Shown in pieces: positions 59,876 to 64,000 of a DNA stretch of 64,000 nt. The DNA lies in the NCBI GenBank assembly GCA_964600365.1, contig CAZRJG010000003.1, positions 33,972-97,971 on the forward strand, read 5' to 3'. How positions within the stretch are numbered: position 1 is the stretch's first letter; each line of letters begins with the position of its first letter. The DNA comes from GCA-020352575 sp964600365. Its GTDB lineage: Bacteria; Actinomycetota; Acidimicrobiia; Spongiisociales; JAENVV01. Made by a program: the position numbers and the translations under genes. The notes below the pieces were generated by a model. It ran no database searches. It saw only the letters and a list, made by a program, of their open reading frames with translations, and was not told the DNA's origin.

Positions 59876-60760
59876 GTGCTCCCCCCGAAGACCGTCCTCG
59901 ATCGGCTCCCCCTCGACCGCTGTGGGGTCCTCATGCTCCTCGGTGCCGCCGACACCGGGAAGAGCTCCTACGCGAGGGAACTCGCCGCGGAAGCGCTCGA
60001 GTCGGGACGGCGAGTCGCATTCCTCGACGTCGACGTGGCGCTCTCCACCGTTGCGCCTCCGGCGTGCGTCGGTGTGAAGTACGTCACCGAGCCGAGTGAC
60101 TTCGCCCACCTCGGGGACGCCGACGAGATCCGTTTCGTCGGTTCCACCTCGCCCAAGCACCTCCTGCTCCAACTCGTGGTGGGGACGTCGCGCCTCGTGG
60201 ACGTCGCACGCGAGCACGCCGACCTCGTCATCATCGATACGACCGGTGTGGTCTCGGGCGTCGTGGGCGAGACCCTGAAGTACCACAAGATGGAGCTCTG
60301 CCGCCCCGACCTCGTCGTGGGCCTCCAGCGCGGTGGTGAGCTCGAGCCGCTCATCGGGATGTTGCGGCGCTTCTTCCCGGTGGAGATCGAGACGACCCTC
60401 GCCCATCCCGATGTGACCCCCTCGGACCCGTTGGAGCGTGCCGAGGTCATGCGTGCTGCCCTCGAGAACGCCCTCACCGGGGCTGTGGACCGGTGGCGGG
60501 TGCGCCCGACGGTGTTCGCCCCCACCCTTCCCAGTGGCCTCGATCCGGCGCGACTCGACTCGATGCTCGTGGGCGTGCACGACGGCGAAGACCGGTGCCT
60601 CGGCCTCGGGGTCCTCGACTACGACGGTGAGGTGCTCCGGGTGGAGACCAACGTGGGAGAGGGCATGAAGGGGCTCCGGCTCGGATCGCTCCGCGTGGAT
60701 CGCAGCACGTACCGGGCAACGCCCGTGAATCTCCGCGAGGTGATGTTCGGGCTCGATTGA
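59876..60760 (+). CDS. Clp1/Grc3-type polynucleotide 5'-kinase-like P-loop protein
   Basis: A 294-aa protein. The P-loop is LGAADTGKSSYARELAAEAL (Lys29), followed by FLDVDVALSTVAPPACVGVK, the Clp1-like DxD/Q-S-x-x-x-P-P element, and a switch region VIIDTTGVVSGVVGETLKYHKMELCRPDLVVGLQ. This pattern is that of the Clp1/Grc3/NOL9 RNA 5'-hydroxyl kinase family, better known in archaea and eukaryotes. The C-terminal third is beta-rich (LDYDGEVLRVETNVGEGMKGLRLGSLRVDR). RNA or DNA kinase activity is inferred. GTG start. Confidence 0.82.
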   Translation: MLPPKTVLDRLPLDRCGVLMLLGAADTGKSSYARELAAEALESGRRVAFLDVDVALSTVAPPACVGVKYVTEPSDFAHLGDADEIRFVGSTSPKHLLLQLVVGTSRLVDVAREHADLVIIDTTGVVSGVVGETLKYHKMELCRPDLVVGLQRGGELEPLIGMLRRFFPVEIETTLAHPDVTPSDPLERAEVMRAALENALTGAVDRWRVRPTVFAPTLPSGLDPARLDSMLVGVHDGEDRCLGLGVLDYDGEVLRVETNVGEGMKGLRLGSLRVDRSTYRATPVNLREVMFGLD

Positions 60761-60779
60761 GGAGACCCTCAATCGAGCC
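60750..60779 (+). terminator. Hairpin including the stop codon
   Basis: A perfect 13-bp stem (GGCTCGATTGAGG/CCTCAATCGAGCC) with loop AGAC begins inside the last codons of the kinase gene; its 5' arm contains the TGA. It probably acts as terminator, though T-poor. Confidence 0.6.
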
Positions 60780-60788
60780 AGTCGTGTG

Positions 60789-61004
60789 GGCCGAGCCTTT
60801 GGGCTCGGCCGTGGTGTGGGGCTGGCAAAGCCCGCCCGTGGTGGGCGGCCTGCGGTCGCCGCTGCCCGTGACGCGCAGCAGGCGAGCCGGGTGGCTCGCC
60901 TGCTGGCAAAGGGCTGTGGCCCAGGGGCGGGCTGGGAGGCTTCCTGTCAGTACCCGGCGCATCCGGGAGCCTGAGAGGGCCACGTGCCCTTTCGATCGGT
61001 ATCG
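60789..61004. other. Hairpin-dense spacer, possible structured RNA
   Basis: No gene is evident in 60761-61033. Perfect hairpins follow one another: 9 bp at 60789-60810 (loop TTTG), 5 bp at 60819-60833, 13 bp at 60876-60905 (loop GGGT), GGGC/GCCC at 60911-60922, CCCGG/CCGGG at 60953-60967, AGGGC/GCCCT at 60976-60990 and CGAT/ATCG at 60993-61004. Such density is unusual. It may be an untyped RNA, a leader of the glutaredoxin gene, or stacked terminators; no known RNA family fits well. Confidence 0.4.
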
Positions 61005-61033
61005 TCATCCCTCCCCCTGAAACTTGAGCACGG

Positions 61034-61249
61034 ATGCGCATCACCCTCCTCGGCCGCCTCGGCTGCCACCTCTGCGACGACGCCGAAGCGCTCGTACGCG
61101 CCCGCGGGCACGAGGTGGACGTCGTGGACATCGACGAGGACGACGACCTCGTCGCCGCCTTCGGGCTGCGCATTCCCGTCCTCCTCGACGAGGAGGGAAC
61201 GATCCTCGCCGAAGGGCTCATCACCGAGGAACGCATCTCCCACCTCTGA
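61034..61249 (+). CDS. Glutaredoxin-like (DUF836) protein
   Basis: A 71-aa thioredoxin-fold protein: MRITLLGRLGCHLCDDAEALVRARG holds the C-x-x-C active site (CHLC), and LRIPVLLDEEGTI the cis-Pro strand. It belongs to the short glutaredoxin/DUF836 family of disulfide reductases. No ribosome site is clear. The hairpin-dense spacer lies immediately upstream. Confidence 0.88.
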   Translation: MRITLLGRLGCHLCDDAEALVRARGHEVDVVDIDEDDDLVAAFGLRIPVLLDEEGTILAEGLITEERISHL

Positions 61250-61300
61250 GGTCCGACAAACGACCACGGTCGAGCGAACGGCTCGGCCGGCACGACGGCG

Positions 61301-61393
61301 CTATGCGCCGGCCAACTGCCAGGCGAGCACGCCGGCGGCGGCGAAGAGCAGGAGGAGGAGCGCCAGGAGCACGAAGGTCGTTCCGGGCCTCAT
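61301..61393 (-). CDS. 30-aa single-pass membrane microprotein
   Basis: A 31-codon gene, MRPGTTFVLLALLLLL... ending VLAWQLAGA, nearly all one transmembrane helix. Its ATG overlaps the TGA of the SAM hydrolase gene (ATGA), the same coupling seen for other operons here. Purely hydrophobic composition, a start/stop overlap and the following stop make it credible. Function unknown. Confidence 0.6.
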   Translation of the reverse strand: MRPGTTFVLLALLLLLFAAAGVLAWQLAGA

Positions 61394-62199
61394 GCGTGCT
61401 CCGTGGTGAAGACGACTTCCCGGTCGATCGAGAGGCCGAGCAGCTCGGCGGCATCACCCTCCGCTACTGCGAGTGAGAGCAGCCCCGCCGAGTCGACGAG
61501 GAGGGCGAGCTGCCCGCGCGCCACGTCCCCGTAGGTGCTCACCCAGGGGATGTCGTGCCGATTGGGGCCTATGCGCACCACAACCGTGGCGCCGGGCGTG
61601 AGCCCGATCCCCATGAGGTCGTCGGGGCCCACGTTCACCTGTACATTCCCGAACCGGTCGATCCACCACGCCCGCGCCTTGATCGCCGAATCCTCGATCT
61701 CGGCGAGCGGGAGGATCATGGGGAGGAGGGAGTCGACGGGAACGGAGGGGCCGAGTTCGTCGAGGGACGCCTCGCCGGCGGCGAGGAGCGCAGCTGCAGG
61801 AGCGAACACGTCACGGCCGTGGAAGGTGGCGCTGGCGAACGGGAGCCGGGCTTCGGGGTTCTCGATGGACACGGCGCGCTGGGCCCCTCCCACATGGGCG
61901 ACGGCAGGGGAGAGGAGGCCGTTGTCGGGACCAACGAAGACGCCCCAGTCGGTCTCGACGGCCACGGCGCGTCGGTCAGTCCCCACGCCGGGGTCGACGA
62001 CGGCGAGGCAGAGTCCCTCGGGGAGGTAGGGGATCGCACGTACGAGGGAGAGGGCCCCGGAGCGGACGTCGCCGCGCCCGATCGAGTGGGTGACGTCGAT
62101 GACGCGGCTCTCCGGGGCAAGGGTCGCGAGCACGCCGTGCACGACGCCCACGAACTCGTCGGAGAGCCCGAAGTCCGACAGGAAGGAGACGGGGTGCAT
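61390..62199 (-). CDS. S-adenosyl-L-methionine hydroxide adenosyltransferase (DUF62)
   Basis: A 269-aa enzyme of the SAM hydrolase/halogenase-like family. PVSFLSDFGLSDEFVGVVHGVLATLAPESRVIDVTHSIGRGDVRSGALSL and AVVDPGVGTDRRAVAVETDWGVFVGPDNGLLSPA are the family signature, followed by FHGRDVFAPAAALLAAG. It converts SAM and water to adenosine and methionine. ATG 62199 was chosen from family alignment; no strong ribosome site is seen. Confidence 0.93.
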   Translation of the reverse strand: MHPVSFLSDFGLSDEFVGVVHGVLATLAPESRVIDVTHSIGRGDVRSGALSLVRAIPYLPEGLCLAVVDPGVGTDRRAVAVETDWGVFVGPDNGLLSPAVAHVGGAQRAVSIENPEARLPFASATFHGRDVFAPAAALLAAGEASLDELGPSVPVDSLLPMILPLAEIEDSAIKARAWWIDRFGNVQVNVGPDDLMGIGLTPGATVVVRIGPNRHDIPWVSTYGDVARGQLALLVDSAGLLSLAVAEGDAAELLGLSIDREVVFTTEHA

Positions 62200-62245
62200 C
62201 GAGGAGGTCCGGTTCAGCGACCGCCCGAGCGGGCGGCGTGGCCGA

Positions 62246-63202
62246 TCAGGATCCTGCGGCTTCCTCGGCGGGCTCATCGGAACCCTCTTCTGCGCCTTCG
62301 TCGGCGGCGACGATGCCACAACTCGCGGCGGCGTCTTCGAGGGCCTCGCCCCCGAACGACACCCGCTCGTAGAGGGCGACCGAGGCGATCTCTTCGGCCG
62401 AGAGCACGCCGTCGTAGCCGGGCATGCCACCCTGAACGGGCTTTGCGGTGTCGCCGTAGGTCGCATCCGGCCAGCCGGAGGATCCGAGGAGGACCCACTC
62501 GACGTGGTCGGTACAGGCCGAGAATGTCTCGGTCACGGCGATGAACGCAGGACCGACACCACCACCACCGTTTGCCCCGTGGCAGGCGGCGCACTGGGAG
62601 TAGAGGGCTTGTCCCTCTGCGAAGGCCGTTGCAGCCAGCTGGCCGCCGCCGGCGGCTCCGGGTGCGTAGGCACTCTGGTCGCAGTTCGCGAGCTCGCCGT
62701 CGAAGCTCACGGCGAGGAGGCCGGACTCGCCACAGGAGAGCCCGTCGGTGTTGACGAACATGTAGGAGAGCGCGAGGGCCGGGATCGCGACGAAGAGCGC
62801 GAGGAGCCAGCGAGGCACAACCGACCCCGGTCGTTCGGTGATCCCGGCGGTCGCGACCGTGGTGACCTGGTCCCATTCGTGGGCCTCGTCGGGGCTCACC
62901 GAGTCGGGCGTGGGGATCGTCTCGTACACGATCTCCACCTTGCCGGGCTCGACGGCCACTGCGGCCTGTGGGGCGGCGGGTGCGGGCTCGGTGGTCGGTG
63001 CCGGCGCTGCCTCGGGTGCGGGCGCGGCTGCAGGTGCGGCCTCGGCGGATGCGGGGGGTTGGGCTGCCTCGCCGCCGGCCCATTCGCGGAGGAGGTCGTC
63101 GACGGCGACGCCCTGTGCCTTTGCCTTGGCCTCGGCCGAGCGCATGACGAGCGCTTCGGGCATGCCCATCTTCTCGGCGGCGGCTGCGAGGTACTCACTC
63201 AT
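62246..63202 (-). CDS. Membrane-anchored mono-haem cytochrome c with duplicated N-terminal module
   Basis: A 318-aa protein. Residues 1-83 (helical AEKMGMPEALVMRSAEAKAK, then an Ala/Pro linker) are identical to those of the next cytochrome. Residues about 131-150 form one transmembrane helix. The outer part carries haem motif CAACH (Cys204-His208) in ALYSQCAACHGANGGGGVGP, with candidate axial Met in GGMPGYDGVL. It resembles the FixP/CcoP type of cytochrome c in a terminal oxidase or reductase complex; the partner genes would lie beyond the window. Confidence 0.87.
   Translation of the reverse strand: MSEYLAAAAEKMGMPEALVMRSAEAKAKAQGVAVDDLLREWAGGEAAQPPASAEAAPAAAPAPEAAPAPTTEPAPAAPQAAVAVEPGKVEIVYETIPTPDSVSPDEAHEWDQVTTVATAGITERPGSVVPRWLLALFVAIPALALSYMFVNTDGLSCGESGLLAVSFDGELANCDQSAYAPGAAGGGQLAATAFAEGQALYSQCAACHGANGGGGVGPAFIAVTETFSACTDHVEWVLLGSSGWPDATYGDTAKPVQGGMPGYDGVLSAEEIASVALYERVSFGGEALEDAAASCGIVAADEGAEEGSDEPAEEAAGS
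62953..63202 (-). repeat. 250-bp exact direct repeat, copy 1
   Basis: Identical to 63737-63986 at every base by reading. It encodes the first 83 residues of the 318-aa cytochrome and stops matching at the base after the ATG. Confidence 0.92.
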
Positions 63203-63209
63203 CGGTGGC

Positions 63210-63986
63210 TCACTTCGTCTCAGCGAGGAACGCGGTCAGGTCTCCGAGCTCATCCTCGGACAGGTACCCGTAGTACGGGTGACGGGCGCCGTCCCCGGCG
63301 ACCCCGGGATCCTCCAGGTAGGAGAAGATGATGGCGGCGTCGAGGCGGGATCCGATGTGCGAGAGGTCCGGCCCGATCCGACGGACGCCGAACGTCTCGC
63401 CGGCGACCGGGGCGACGTCCTTGGGGGTCGTGACCGGTCCGAGCCCGTAGTCCGTGGCGGTTGCCCGCACGACCATGGAGTGGCAGGTCCAGCACCCCTC
63501 GGCGAGGTAGATCCCCCGGCCGGCGATGCCTTGGTTGGAGTAGTTCGGCTGGGAACCGACCGAGGCGTTCACCTCCTGGCGTGCCGCCTGCGTGGGCAGC
63601 ACTGCGGCGAGGATCGCGCCGGCGACGAGGAGGGCGAGGATGGCCACAGCCATCCTCCCGGGCTTCTCGGCCGGGGCCTCGAGGAGCGGCGCTGCCTCGG
63701 GGTCCTTCTTGGCGATCACATGGCGTCGCGGGGGAGCGGCCACTGCGGCCTGTGGGGCGGCGGGTGCGGGCTCGGTGGTCGGTGCCGGCGCTGCCTCGGG
63801 TGCGGGCGCGGCTGCAGGTGCGGCCTCGGCGGATGCGGGGGGTTGGGCTGCCTCGCCGCCGGCCCATTCGCGGAGGAGGTCGTCGACGGCGACGCCCTGT
63901 GCCTTTGCCTTGGCCTCGGCCGAGCGCATGACGAGCGCTTCGGGCATGCCCATCTTCTCGGCGGCGGCTGCGAGGTACTCACTCAT
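63210..63986 (-). CDS. Membrane-anchored cytochrome c, cbb3 subunit II-like, with duplicated N-terminal module
   Basis: A 258-aa protein with the same first 83 residues, a transmembrane helix at about 112-130, and a haem domain with CWTCH (165-169). GIYLAEGCWTCHSMVVR and IGPDLSHIGSRLD are typical of CcoO/FixO (cbb3 oxidase subunit II). GAGGAGGTGG precedes ATG 63986. It and the gene at 62246 (7 nt apart) form an operon that probably continues upstream beyond the window edge. Confidence 0.87.
   Translation of the reverse strand: MSEYLAAAAEKMGMPEALVMRSAEAKAKAQGVAVDDLLREWAGGEAAQPPASAEAAPAAAPAPEAAPAPTTEPAPAAPQAAVAAPPRRHVIAKKDPEAAPLLEAPAEKPGRMAVAILALLVAGAILAAVLPTQAARQEVNASVGSQPNYSNQGIAGRGIYLAEGCWTCHSMVVRATATDYGLGPVTTPKDVAPVAGETFGVRRIGPDLSHIGSRLDAAIIFSYLEDPGVAGDGARHPYYGYLSEDELGDLTAFLAETK
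63737..63986 (-). repeat. 250-bp exact direct repeat, copy 2
   Basis: Second copy, offset 784 bp; it encodes the first 83 residues of the cbb3-like cytochrome. Confidence 0.92.
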
Positions 63987-64000
63987 GCGGCCACCTCCTC

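Noticed and set aside
60961..61010. TPP-riboswitch-like string (CTGAGAGGG...CCCTTT) on the plus strand
   Set aside because: The second conserved segment (ACCTGAT-GGATCAT) is missing, and the downstream gene is a glutaredoxin.
60930..61010. Glycine-riboswitch-like CTCTCAGGC on the minus strand
   Set aside because: The rest of the glycine aptamer (CGCCGAAGG core and P1 closure) is not found, and no minus-strand gene follows closely.
1..64000. CRISPR array, prophage or insertion sequence
   Set aside because: No regularly spaced repeats, Cas-like, phage structural or transposase proteins were found on either strand.

Overview
The window is high-GC, gene-dense DNA with short spacers. It looks like an actinobacterial chromosome, possibly class Acidimicrobiia. 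That placement rests on gene content: F420/LLM-type oxidoreductases, a DtxR-family regulator, DivIVA-type repeats, an XRE/HbhA-like gene pair and a DUF2017 gene next to clpS. It was not tested by phylogeny. No phage, transposase, integrase, plasmid gene or CRISPR array was seen. A repeated feature is a TANNNT hexamer 6-7 nt upstream of the start codon at about 21 transcription-unit heads. This suggests that leaderless mRNAs dominate here, and it helped decide several starts.

Layout. 1-6.9 kb: a partial Tat-type gene, a cupredoxin/beta-helix lipoprotein, a lipase-like hydrolase, an RraA-family protein, a lipoprotein, a hotdog thioesterase and a PQQ-type sugar dehydrogenase. 6.9-10.5 kb: a thiamine ABC transporter operon (thiB-thiP-thiQ) behind a TPP riboswitch. 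10.5-21.3 kb: an LLM oxidoreductase, glycogen phosphorylase, an EamA exporter, small enzymes and membrane proteins, a NarL-like regulator divergent from an unusual Gly/Val-rich repeat protein, and a RimK-like ligase fused to an RCK_C domain, coupled to an AstE/AspA-type deacylase. 21.3-26 kb: tRNA-Lys, a shattered SDR pseudogene, a serine hydrolase, CorA, an ECF sigma factor with a small membrane partner, and a DtxR-family regulator.

26-39.8 kb: divergent from the DtxR gene is a 603-aa protein joining an endonuclease IV-like barrel to a LigD-type primase-polymerase, the most unusual gene here. Then come an LLM oxidoreductase, a quinone oxidoreductase, a sulfurtransferase, a ClC transporter with CBS and RCK_C domains, an Fe(III) ABC transporter (fbpABC-like) behind a possible iron box, and a 5'-3' exonuclease. 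39.8-48.9 kb: a degenerate MinD/CpaE-like protein, clpS, a TrmA/RumA methyltransferase, a molybdenum hydroxylase-type cluster (CoxS, CoxM, CoxG with an in-frame stop, TetR, MocA-like; no large subunit seen), and an XRE/HbhA-like operon.

48.9-64 kb: an acyltransferase/epimerase pair, prephenate dehydrogenase and DAHP synthase, an M20 peptidase, aminodeoxychorismate lyase-like and NAD synthetase genes, MgtE, GreA, a four-repeat DivI1A protein, a Clp1/Grc3-type kinase, a hairpin-dense spacer, a glutaredoxin-like protein, SAM hydrolase with a 30-aa microprotein, and two membrane c-type cytochromes that share an identical 83-residue N-terminus encoded by an exact 250-bp repeat.
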